Shown here: positions 34,864 through 45,054 of the stretch, piece by piece
Layout of the letters: each line of letters starts with the position of its first letter
How positions within the stretch are numbered: the first letter of the stretch is position 1
Assembly (NCBI GenBank): GCA_025504975.1
Contig: JANUWI010000010.1
Location: 682,001 to 746,000 of the forward strand
DNA from: Plenodomus lindquistii
Taxonomy: Eukaryota; Ascomycota; Dothideomycetes; Pleosporales; Leptosphaeriaceae
Length of the DNA stretch: 64,000 bases
Direction: 5' to 3'
The notes under the pieces: model-generated
The model's database searches: none
What the model saw: only the letters and a program-made list of their open reading frames with translations
What the model was told of the DNA's origin: nothing
Made by a program: the position numbers and the translations under genes

Positions 34864-35828
34864 ATGGACGACTTATCAGAGCAAACCCTCATCACAAGAT
34901 TCGACCAACTAGTCGACGAAGGCATCATAATCTACGGACCCCACGAAACAATCCACGTAGAAGCAGAAGGCTACCCAGTACGCCAACCAACAAACAACCA
35001 CCACACCACCCACCACACCACCCACCACACCACCCCAAGCCCACCACCATCCATCCATCCATCCATCCAAACTAACCAACCAACAACCAGCTCACCTTCC
35101 GCATCTGCCCCACCCTCACCACCAAACCCCCCACCATCACCGCCTCCAACCCCCTCTTCAGCTCCTCCCAAAAATGGGGTCCAGGAAGCGACCTCTTCAT
35201 CCCCACCCCCCGCCTCATCCTCACGCAACTCCACTCCACACACGATCTCGCCCTAAACCTCTTCTGCGTCGATAGACCGCAACTCCTGCTCCTTACCCTG
35301 GACAGCTACGCCCGCCAACACGAAGCACTAGACGCTACGGACTTTGCCGCCATGTTGAGCACGCTAACTGCGTTTCCGAGTCTATACACGATTTTCAATT
35401 GCGGGGAGCGAGGCGGGTGTAGTCGTGTGCATAAACATATGCAAGGGCTACGGGGTCCACCGCACGCCTTTGACCATGTCGTTGGGAACAAAGGTAAAGC
35501 GCCGTTTCTATTCTTCACGCATTTTTTTGAAAACGGGTTTCACGCCGTGTCAGCGGAAGATGTGGTAGCTGTGTATGTGGAGTTGCTGGATAAGACGAGG
35601 GACGTGCTGCGGTGGGAGGATGATGGTGTACAGCCGCCGCCGCATAATGTGGTCATGTGGCGGGATTGGATGATTGTTGTTCCGCGCCGGAAAGGCAGTT
35701 TTGCAGGCGCGAGTGCGAATGCGGGGGGCATGTTGGGGAGTGTGTGGGTTAGTGGGAAGGAACATGTTGATAAGTGGGCGGATGTTGGGTATGCGGAGGT
35801 ATTGAGGGAGTTGGGTGTTCCGGCTTGA
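34864..35828 (+). CDS. Ap4A phosphorylase / ATP adenylyltransferase-like protein
   Basis: Two exons, 34864-34977 and 35091-35828, joined by a 113-nt intron filled with simple repeats, 283 residues. The join yields EAEGYPLTFRICPTLTTKP, matching the N-terminal fold of Apa1/Apa2 proteins. The middle has LALNLFCVDRPQLLLLT, and the active-site segment GGCSRVHKHMQ holds the HxHxQ-like triad whose central His forms the nucleotidyl intermediate. The C-terminal half (PFLFFTHFF...YVELLDKT) matches the ATP adenylyltransferase C-terminal domain. Family enzymes phosphorolyse diadenosine tetraphosphate to ATP and ADP. The usual S-G-x-S before the His triad reads G-G-C-S, so substrate preference may differ. 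The second half of exon 2 uses G/T-ending codons while the first half uses C-ending codons. Confidence 0.82.
34985..35075. repeat. Microsatellites inside the intron
   Basis: CACCACACCACC-type reiterations followed by a (CCAT)n run, within the intron of the Apa-like gene. No coding role. Confidence 0.8.
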
Positions 35829-36267
35829 ATGAGAGGGAGAGGTGGGGTTGGGGATCGTGGATGGGTGGTTGGATAGATGGAAGCGGGATGCGGGATATAG
35901 TACACATTTCGACATGGAAGTGTTGATCAGGCGGGATATGGACCGACCTTCGATATCAGTCGATTAGGCTGATTTCAGATAGTTTGCTAATGAGCACGTT
36001 GAGAAATAGCGAGATACATGGTCACGCCGTGGTAGGATGTACACGACGGATTGTCACTTATACATACATTGCATCTGACTTCCATGGTTAAATGAACTAT
36101 CAATGTATACATGTAGTTCACACTACAAAGTAAGGGCCCATAAAATGGCATGATTCCTAGGAGTTGATGATTGGGAGGGGTATTGTAGTATCTATGATGA
36201 TCCTATAGCCTCGGTGTTGCCATGCTCTATACCACAGGAGCAGAAGAGCTAGCCCAGTGCTACCATT
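35829..36267. other. Intergenic, convergent 3' regions
   Basis: 439 nt between two convergent genes. G-rich until about 35890, then AT-rich. Nothing else. Confidence 0.5.
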
Positions 36268-37230
36268 CTATTCCATCAGAGTAGGTTGGAACTTCTCTTT
36301 CCGTGCCTGACCTGCTCCTGAAGCCTTCCACGCGGACAAGATGAGATCCACAATAGCATCCACACCCTGATCCCTCTTGACGACAGCAAAAATGGTTGGT
36401 CCACCTTCTCGCATCCGCCGACTGTCCCTCTCCATGACGTCTAGATCGGCACCGACAGCCTCTGCGAGATCAATCTTGTTGACGACCAACAGATCAGACT
36501 GCGTGATACCTGGACCACCCTTTCGAGGAATCTTGTCACCGCCAGCCACGTCGATGACATAGATTATGAAGTCTGCGAGTTCACGGGAGTAGTTTGCGGC
36601 CAGGTTGTCACCTCCTGACTCAATCAAGAGTAGGTCGGTGTCGAATTTGCGGTGGAGGTTGGTCAGGGTGAGGAGGTTGACGGATATGTCTTCGCGGACG
36701 GCGGCGTGCGGGCAGCCTCCAGTCTCGACGGCTACGATGCGCTCACTGTGCAGAGTCAGGACATGGTATGGCGTATCAATCGAGGGGGGTGATTGCACTC
36801 ACGCAGGCAAGGCATTGTTCTTGGTGAGGAACTCGCAGTCTTCTCGGGTGAAGATGTCGTTTGTGACGGCGGCTATGGAAAAGCGAGCGCGAAGGTGTTT
36901 ACAGAGAGCCAACATGAGTGCAGTCTTGCCGGAACCCACTGGTCTGACATGGTCAGTGTATGAGTACAGTATCGATCATCCGCAGGGGCATATCATGGTG
37001 GTATTTTTAACATGTTGCCAGGCCACCGATGATGATGACAACAACAGGATGTAGTGTGCATACCCTCCAATGCCAATGGTAAAGGACCTCTCTTCCCAGT
37101 CTCGGCCCTCGATAATGGGCATTTCACGGCCATTGAAGCTGCCTGGGCCATCCAGGATCTCGTGGGTGTGACCGTGATCTGCCGCAGCATGCGAATGCGA
37201 CGCGGTGTCATGTGAGTGGCTGTGAGACAT
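36268..37230 (-). CDS. ureG: Urease accessory protein UreG (nickel-delivery GTPase)
   Basis: GTPase that helps load nickel into urease. Exons 37230-37064, 36943-36803 and 36745-36268 (introns 120 and 57 nt) give 261 residues. The start is the first ATG, giving MSHSHSHD. The N-terminal ~30 residues are histidine-rich (SHSHSHDTASHSHAAADHGH), a likely nickel-binding tail of eukaryotic UreGs. Then come the P-loop GPVGSGKT (residues 56-63), AVTNDIFTREDCEFL, the VETGGCPHAA segment with the metal-binding Cys-Pro-His (114-116), LLIESGGDNLA and the NKIDL guanine-specificity motif. The long first intron is required, since the P-loop is created by the exon join. HypB is the only close alternative, and the SIMIBI motifs and ETGGCPH wording favour UreG. 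Urease itself is not in this window. Confidence 0.93.
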
Positions 37231-38160
37231 GATGTACTGGCGCTCCAGGGTATGCACTGAAGGTCAGCCGAGTCTTCCTGTCTACGACTACCGTGCTATG
37301 CAGTCTCGTGGTTGAGTACAGAGTCCCCAAACAGGTGGAAAGAATGAGGATCATCATGGCGGGGCAAGGAAGCGACGTGGGGTTCGGCGATACCGTTTCG
37401 AGGATATCCGCCAACAACAACTTGATACGCTGACAGCCCACGCGCCACTGTTTACATCAATAAACAATGCGACCACCTTCAAGACCATTTCAATGCGTAC
37501 ACATCTCGGACGGCTGTTGACGTTGTTGTTGTATCGTGCCACGATTCAGGAGGCTTGCTTCCTTAGCCTGTATAGGAGCTGGGACCACTGCAGCATCACC
37601 GCTTTTTTTGAGTTCATCTACCCCTGCATCTCGTCATTCTCCACGAATACGACACCCGCCATACTATTCGCTATTATCGTTCGTCCGGTACCTGAAGACC
37701 GGGAACTGGCATCTTCCCATGTCGTTCACACGTTCCTTACCCCACAGAGTCTAGCGAACCATGCACGCAGTATGAAGGACGGTGATCCAGTAATCTCGCG
37801 ATCCTCATGCGCGTTCCTTCAATACAGTCCAGTACGCCACAACCCGAAGTGAGCTATGCGCGCAATTTCCACGATCCTCAGCTTCGGCTTTCAGCCGTGG
37901 TCCCTGCAGGGCCATGACGCGAAGCCAGTGTGCTATGGAAAAACAGCGCAGCACCCGAGCCGCAGACCTTGTTTTGAGGCATCTCGTCAGCCTCCTCGAC
38001 TCAAAGAAGAACGCGTACCGGCGTATTTGTCCGTAAGAGGTGATCTGCCTCAATCTAGTTTAGCTATTTTTCTCTTTTGAGGTATCCTGCTGCTGTCACT
38101 TCTGTCTTTCTATACTTCCTCCCTCTCACATTACGAATTTACGTGTCTCCTATTGTCTTA
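37231..38160. other. Divergent promoter region, ureG / unknown gene
   Basis: 930 nt. A CAG acceptor-like site lies just 5' of the ureG ATG, so a 5' UTR intron is possible. The frames at 37493-37852 have no family resemblance. Confidence 0.45.
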
Positions 38161-39290
38161 ATGTCTGCTTCCAAAGGCGTTCAATGGGGAGAATCGCAAC
38201 ACACGTCCCTCACGCTATGGGACATCGATCGTGAATTTCAGCAAGCACACAAGGCCTACGAGCAATGGCAGGCACGATATCAACGCACACGACCAGTATG
38301 GACTTGCTTTGGCATCAGGACCAAGGAAGATGCTGTCGAACGAGCCTTGAAGTTGGGGCGCCCGGTTCAGAGACTGATGGAGAAGGGCAAAGAAAGATTT
38401 GGAGCTCGGTTTGAGCAAGGAGATTGTGAGTGGAGACGTGACTCGCGCTTTGTCTCCACAATGCTGATAGCTTACCAGCGAGATGCCACACCATCCTTTC
38501 GGCTCAATTGATTCGGCTACAGTATGAAGTTCGGCAACCGCTATACGATAGTGCTCTGTCTCCAATACCGACCTTGATACCGCACGACGAGATCATCAAG
38601 ACCGCCAGGAGTATCCGCCGCAATTGTCTCACCGCTCTCCGCGAACAGTACGCACGCTTCCAAACACCAACCCCCACGCCGGTTCTTCCGCCTCCCCGCT
38701 TCAAAGTGGAGTTTTGCCCATTTGCAGATCAACTTCGGCATAACTTGAAAGATACGAAATCCAGCAATCTCCGAACTAGAAGGCTCAAGTCGAACAACCG
38801 AAGTGACGACCGCGAAGTTTGTCTCCATTGCGATGCTTGCATCTCTGTGACCGCGCATTCCGGACTCCCTGATTACAGAAGCATTCTCTTCATATCGCAC
38901 ATAGCCCTGGATCCACGTGCGACTGACGACAGAGCGACGTTTGCTTGTAAGAGCTGCTACAAAACCTTCGAGGACTCATACGCCTTTCTCGACCATGTGT
39001 TTCAAAAGCAGATTAGAAGTGAAAGAAGCTGCTTGAAAAGAGCAAGCGACATCTGGAACTTCAAGGAACATTTCATGAACAGCGACCCTTCTTTGGACCC
39101 TTCTTTGGTTGAACAATGCTTGAAGAACTGCCTGAGGCGTGAACTGATACGAGTCAGGACGCTAAAGATGACGAAGAGTCAAATTAAGGTATCGCAAAAA
39201 GCGAACCATTCGGCCCAAGCCGACGGACAAGACTTCCGCTCGATTTCTACAAATTCTACAACAACATCCCGGTACCTGTTCACCTCATGA
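38161..39290 (+). CDS. Hypothetical protein with Cys/His cluster
   Basis: Not recognised. Two exons, 38161-38425 and 38479-39290 (53-nt intron), 358 residues. Frame, donor GTGAGT and acceptor CAG agree and give a seamless helix-rich join (GARFEQGDSRCHTILSAQLI). The first half is charged and helical with WQARYQ and WTCFGI. The second half has CLHCDAC, then about 45 residues later CKSCYKTF..AFLDHVFQ, so CxxC pairs and a His could bind zinc in a C2H2-like or treble-clef arrangement. A basic, Ser/Thr-rich tail follows. An earlier in-frame ATG at 38077 would add a hydrophobic leader; I chose 38161 because the upstream 28 residues look like untranslated leader. Confidence 0.6.
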
Positions 39291-40463
39291 TTACATAGTA
39301 CATACACGATCACAGCCAAAACGCGCGGATGACTACAGCCCCGCGCATACAAGCATCAACAGGCACACTGCACCGGGACTCAACTGCAATACTGAGTTCA
39401 ACGGTCCTAGCTATCTCTACACGCTGCACCACGATTACCAACCATCGACATTCGCAGCTCTAAAGGCAACATTATACCGCATTTCATTCAGCCTTGATCT
39501 TAGCGTATTTTCATCACACGCCGACGCATACAGTAAATATTGCCGTCGATTAAAGCTTTCATTTGTATCACGCAATAACGTTTCTATCAACGCCTCACAC
39601 ATGTTTGTTTTTCCATAGAGAATCAAACAACACACCTACGGCAACAATTCGATGCCGTATCGCCCGTATCCATATTTCAAGATTACACGAGCCGTTAAAT
39701 GTCTGGCGCTGTCAGGCGTTTCGCAAGCCGTGACAGTGACATACCGCGGACAAGCGCTACAACCGCCGCCCAGATGACTACCCGAACTGTCGCGTTTCAG
39801 CACCCGACACTCAAGACACGGACACTACGCTGGGCTATGTACTGTGTATACACGGTACAAATCCAAACTCATCTACCAGCGTACATAGAAAACTGCGGCC
39901 ACCAACAAAGGCCTACAAGACATTCTTATACCCCTTCATAATCACTCAAGCGCGACCCTACCACGCACATGTTAATTTACGTCGCAACGCGCAGTCCCAT
40001 TACCCACGCCCTACGTTCCGATACACCCGTCTTGTACCAGCTTGGAAAATGGATACACAACTGACAAGCCGACCAGGTTGCCTTGGAGAAGGCCTTGGCT
40101 GGTCTTAGCCACTGCGTCTGCGCGGCTCACCTACTCCGCTGCCCGTCAAACGCAAAGTCTACCCTGCATGTGACGAAGCTTGAAGGACCACATACCATGT
40201 GCGTCTACGTGAAGAAATTTGACCTTGAGTCTTAGGATCCGCATGTAGAGTGGACCGTGAAAAGTCGTTTCTTACACGATTAAAAACCAGTAGTGTACAG
40301 CCCTTCATAGCAACGATCATCATGATTCGAGTCTTGACATGTTAACAAACGTGAGAGAAAGTGTAGCACCACTTACTTCACCATCTTCAAGTGAATAACG
40401 CGGTCTTGTTGCCTAACTCACCGCAAAGCTAGAGTACACACATACATACATTCGTACAATACG

Positions 40464-40492
40464 CCACACCCTCGGCCACACCCTCGGCCACA
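40464..40492. repeat. Tandem 12-mer CCACACCCTCGG x2.4
   Basis: Two exact copies and a partial third, next to the end of the doubtful small frame. Confidence 0.7.
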
Positions 40493-40494
40493 AC

Positions 40495-40925
40495 TCAGCG
40501 CTCCTCGCCCTGTGCGGTCCGCCCATAGCGTCGGCGGAACTGGGCATTAGCATTGGCATTGGCGTTGGCGCAGCTTGGACGGCAAGTCAGCCGCACGCTC
40601 GTGAGAGGAGCGGTGAAGTGGGCCTTCTTTGGCGGAGCCGCCAGCGCAGATTGGCCACGTCGGTGAATCTTCTGGTTGTGTTTGGAGATCATGAGAGCGG
40701 ACTTGGACTGTTTGGCGTGGAGGACAAGTGGTAGAGTGGATGTTGGTTGCGAGAATTTACAAGCATCGGGGCTGTGTGTGGTGAGGAAGCGGTGGGTAAG
40801 GAGCTAGAATGAGACCAAGGCGCTTGAACAAGTGGTGGAGGCGGAGCGTAATTCATTGTGTCAGCTGGAGTCTTGGTGCGGTGAGTTGTTTGGAATGCAG
40901 ATGACACAAGTTCGCAGTGCAACAT
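40495..40925 (-). CDS. Doubtful small gene, basic C-terminus with Ala-Asn repeat
   Basis: Two overlapping minus-strand frames: one starts at ATG 40925 (Pro/Ser-rich, stop near 40689) and the other is open from about 40770 to TGA 40497-40495. The second encodes SKHNQKIHRRGQSALAAPPK, an ANANANA repeat made by GCATTG-type reiteration, and a basic end. An intron ending at a CACACAG acceptor near 40775 could join them, but I find no good donor and branch. Could equally be non-coding. Confidence 0.2.
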
Positions 40926-41205
40926 GGGGAATCTGGTTGTAGAAGATGTTGTATTGTGGTGTTGTTGTAATGTTCAAAATTGGGTATATCATATCAAATC
41001 ACGAATTGCCTTCCCTCCTGACCATCCCATCGTGAAAACGCCGTACTGCCTTCGCATAGGTAACTGTTCCCTTCATGCCCAGTAACTGTAAAGCCCCAAT
41101 GTACGCCAGGTGATATGCCGCTGAAGCGCTGCCTTTGCCGTAGCCAGAGGCGCGTGAAAGAATAGTGTCGTGTCATTTAGAACCCCGCATCATAGCTTCC
41201 CCCCC

Positions 41206-42162
41206 TCAAGCATTCGACTCTCTAAGCCCTCTCGAAAGCCACCTCTCCCACCAATTTCTCACACCCAAGATGCTCTCTTTGCCATCGTTGTGTCCGTCGT
41301 GACCGCCGGGGTCTCCGAGGATGGAGGAAAAGAACCAGAACCCGGCGGCAGTCCAGGCGGCTATCGCGACACCAAAAGCGACAATGGGCGAAAACAAATG
41401 TATAACCACCAGCATGGGGGCGCTGTAGTCCGTTGCGGGGTTATGCGAGTAGACGAGGTGCAGCTGTAGGTTGAGTGCTGGAGCCAGGAAATTCTTCAGC
41501 TGTTCCGATAGCGATGGTCGTGTGGAGGTGAATCGCAGGGGTGCAAGCACGAGCGCGACCAATAAAGCGATGATGGTCCACAAGGTTATCGCACCGGAAA
41601 GCAGGGCGCAGGGTCCCGAAAGGAAGAACTGCATAAGCGTTAATAAGAAAGTCGACGTCTGCAGAACTGCGTAACATACCAGCAACTGCCACGCCTTCTC
41701 CTCTGGGCCCTTTTCGTGATATTTGCCTTGATCGTACACGACGGCCTCCACCCCTTCTCCTGGGCGGTTGGAGTTTCGGTCTGGCGATGAGCCATATCCG
41801 TGCTTCTCAGGGTCAAGGTATGCTCGTGGTGGGTACTGGATGCTCTGGTTGTCTACTGTGGACGAATGTCGCTTATTTGCTGCGAAGTATTGTGATTGCT
41901 CGGTGGAGGAGATGCTGCTGCCAGGGCTCGGCGAAGAGGAGGCCTTTGGCGAGAATGGGTGAGAGATAACGGAATCACGGCCATGGCCATAACTCGATTT
42001 GCTACCACGATCTGTGTAGACACTGTGTTGTCGCGAATATGCATCCTTCTCGTTGTATTCGTAGTCGTTCTCGTTGGATGCAGGGTGGATCGGCGACTGC
42101 TGCGGTGCGGTTCGCTGGGGGTGTGTGGCCGAAACCATCCGCGGTGGCTGCTGGCCCTCCAT
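41206..42162 (-). CDS. Predicted integral membrane protein, unknown family
   Basis: Exons 42162-41680 and 41628-41206 around a 51-nt intron (donor GTATGT, branch ATTAAC, acceptor CAG), 301 residues if spliced. Because 51 is a multiple of three, the unspliced frame is also open (318 residues). The N-terminal ~150 residues are hydrophilic, rich in Ser, Tyr, His and Pro, and probably cytoplasmic. Membrane segments follow: one around LSGAITLWTIIALLVALVLA, one around MLVVIHLFSPIVAFGVAIAA, continuing to AGFWFFSS. Retaining the intron would add a hydrophobic stretch (LLVCYAVLQTSTFLLTL) and thus an extra helix. No known transporter or enzyme motif. Fungal conserved membrane proteins of this layout are common and uncharacterised. 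Confidence 0.65.
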   Translation of the reverse strand: MEGQQPPRMVSATHPQRTAPQQSPIHPASNENDYEYNEKDAYSRQHSVYTDRGSKSSYGHGRDSVISHPFSPKASSSPSPGSSISSTEQSQYFAANKRHSSTVDNQSIQYPPRAYLDPEKHGYGSSPDRNSNRPGEGVEAVVYDQGKYHEKGPEEKAWQLLVCYAVLQTSTFLLTLMQFFLSGPCALLSGAITLWTIIALLVALVLAPLRFTSTRPSLSEQLKNFLAPALNLQLHLVYSHNPATDYSAPMLVVIHLFSPIVAFGVAIAAWTAAGFWFFSSILGDPGGHDGHNDGKESILGVRNWWERWLSRGLRESNA

Positions 42163-45054
42163 TGGCGATGATCTGTAATGACGCTACGTCGCGATAGACA
42201 TCAACGTCGCAGATGAAGTCGGAAAGACATCTGAATCTGGCGAGACGTAGCGCATGTTATAGAAGAGACCTCAGGAGAGGATAGGAAATCGTTACATGAA
42301 CTTGCGCTCGAACGACTTGGCTTCCAAGCATTTTCGTGCTGGGCATCTTGGGATGGAGGCAGAGAGCGGCCAATCACGGTCAATTCCTCCCAGGATTCTC
42401 GAGATCCACCGCACGGAATTCACGGCATCAACATCATCTTCTCATCTCCTTACACCTTTGAACCACCGATTTTTATTGCGCCGTCCATCTGGCCATGAAC
42501 GATTATGCGGAGCAACGCTCAGCGTTGCTCATGGTGCTCCTGGCGCCACTATCGCCGTGCAACCAGCCAGTGGCGCCAAGGTCTCAGAACAAAGCGTTGC
42601 TCCGCCCAGGTCTCCGCTGGCAAGACGAGCATCTGCGGGACCTGAGGAATATTGACGCAGCAGACTTTGCGAAGTTGTGCGACGGCTCCTTCCGCAGGCT
42701 CCGCATTCGTCGTTGTGCTGCAACTCGCCCAGGCACCAGGTGAGTACAAGAGGTCGCGCCCATTAGCTCTTGACGCGTTGTGGAACGAACCAAGAGCATA
42801 CCCCATGTTATAGTGAACAACCAAGTCGGCTCAGAGCGCCGTCAATGGCGGTATTCAGCGGACCCAAGCCCCAAGGCTAAGACCGATTTCCCCAATGTCG
42901 TGGCTGAAACACAGCTAACGTGATGCTGATCCTCAACTTGGCGTTGGCATTGCGAACTCTGACTGTGACCTAAGGCACCGGTCTTCCTGGCGCATGCACT
43001 GATGCTCGTGTCCAACGCGTCTCTAATGAACAGAAACAGCAGAATTCGATTTCGGACCGTGACAACATGGTGTCATCTCGACTCGGCCGAGCTGATCCCT
43101 TTGGTCTTGGACACGCCGAGCCTGCCAATTGATGATGCTGGGCAGCTCGTACATTTGTACATTGGCGTACGCTGGCGCAGGCGTTGACTAGAAACGGTGT
43201 AGATAGACAGCTTCGATTAGAGAATCAGCTCACTTCACTGCCTGCGAACTATGGACATCTGCACGATGCTGAATCTTGACGTTGAAGGGATGCCGTCCGA
43301 CCACTGCCGTTTGTTGGTCAAACGTACTGTGTGCAAGCTGTCGCCGGTCTTGGTCAAGCCGCAACCACTTCCGGCGGACAGACGAAGCGACGTCTTAGAC
43401 GAAGCGAAGTGATTGAGGTCTCCCCGTAGCTGATGGCCACACGGGATTTGGAGAGCTTGAGAAGGTTGTGATTGAGTAGTGCGCATCGTCACCATGAAAG
43501 AAAGAGTTAGTAGCAATGTGGTAGTTCAATAGGCTGAGAGCAGCTATGACGTTGCCGAGGCTAGAAGAGGAAGTCCTGACAAACTTAGCAACTGCACCTC
43601 ACCTGATCTTGTCGATCCGAGCCCAGATGATCAACTTCAGTCTTCGAGTAATCTTTATTCTTACGAGATAACAGCAACACGCCCATCCGTGGTATTCTCC
43701 AGCTACCAATGAACCCATCTCTTATGCGCGTTGCTATCGTCGAGGAGGCCTAAATTGTCCGGTGGAAAGGAAGCGTTGGCTAATCTCCAGATGCTGTGCC
43801 ATCGTCAATCTGACGTATACAAGCGGGACAGTTGGCTCAGATCGAGTGCTGTTATCCGCGACCAGCGACATGTACGAGGGTGCCAAGGTGACATGTTGTC
43901 CTCGAACGGTCATAATGGGCGCAGTGTTGTTACCGCTGGATTTACGCTGGCCGCAACGACCGGCATCACAGCTCACAGATAGTCATACAACAAATGGCCA
44001 AGTAATCCTCTACGTGAAGAGGAACTGCTCGACCAGGACGATATTGCTGCATACATGGCCGCACAAAATACCTCAATTTTCGATACATCATCCTGCGTTG
44101 CCACAGTCCAGGCTTTACTTGCGTGAGGAGGAAGGGCGCCCGTCAAGAGCAGATTGCCCGCAAAAGACTGTGTTGGCGGTTGCAGAAAGATACAAAACGG
44201 CATGCCATCGTCCAGACGAGTGAGACGACTCTCTCGCACCTTCAGCTACAACCTCTGATCTTGTCCTGCAATGCCCGAAGATGCGAGATAGTTTGTACGA
44301 AGGCCCGACTAAGCCCACAGAGATAATTAACAGTATATAGCATATCTGACGCCGCGCCCGAGGACAGCTCCGTCCTCAACGTTCAGCTCAGTATAATGAT
44401 AGGTAATATGGCTGCCAAGAAGTCCAGGTTTGAATGTGCTATAGTCGTCGTCTTATGGATACTGTCCCTTCATTTTCGTGGGATGACTTCTCCGTTTCGA
44501 TTTTCCCAAGTTCAAAAATACATCATATCTGAATTACGCTGGGAGGAAAACATCTCTACCTTCAATTTCGGTAGAACATTTCTCATGGGCATTTCTACGC
44601 CTTGTCATTGAACATGGTCCACTACAAGTCATGGATGTTGTGGTACCCATGACCGTTCTTTTCATTAACGAGCGGCATTCCTACGTATTGCTGCCACTAC
44701 ATGTGTCTTTTTCATGCCCATTAGTGCTGTCAAGGCATCGCTGAGTCATTCGACTCTGCCATTGCATTGCTGCCATCATAACAAAGTACCACGTGTGGCT
44801 CTATCAATAACCATGTGACCAGAGATACATCACCGTGAGATCAGATGTACTCTGTAGGCAGAACATTATGAAAGGGCTTCTGCACAGTTCTTCCTCCGCT
44901 GCTCGAACTGCATTCCATAGCTGTGTGCCTCATCGCTTTCTTCTCATCATCACCTTCACCGATACCCACTTCAACCCTACGTGACTTTCCTACATCACTT
45001 ACCAGCGCCAATAACCGCGAAACGATCAAATTACACTGGTAGTATCCGCCAACC
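42163..45054. other. 2.9-kb gap, largest in the window
   Basis: Several moderately long frames occur (42296-42655 plus, 43762-44223 plus, 43973-44239 minus) but none has splice support or a family I recognise. Base composition is near the window average rather than strongly AT-rich, so heavily RIP-mutated transposon DNA is not obvious. Holds the nested inverted repeat at 42507-42605. Confidence 0.4.
42507..42605. repeat. Nested inverted repeat
   Basis: Outer arms GCGGAGCAACGCT (42507-42519) and its exact complement AGCGTTGCTCCGC (42593-42605). The left arm also pairs with an adjacent copy AGCGTTGCTC (42521-42530), a near-perfect 21-nt palindrome. Inside lies a second exact pair, TGGCGCCACT (42541-42550) and AGTGGCGCCA (42569-42578). 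Confidence 0.8.

Larger units (their letters stand above)
39291..41205. other. 1.9-kb gene-poor gap
   Basis: AT-rich. Contains one doubtful small reading frame (40495-40925 minus) and a short tandem repeat. A 66-codon minus-strand frame at 39435-39635 has fair composition but no splice partner or resemblance. Confidence 0.4.

Noticed and set aside
39435..39635. 66-codon minus-strand frame of fair composition
   Set aside because: No splice signals, homology or promoter support; left as part of the gap.
42780..42850. Minus-strand stretch reading NTAIDGAL, similar to an ankyrin repeat
   Set aside because: Only eight residues before a stop, with no neighbouring repeats in frame; too short to support.
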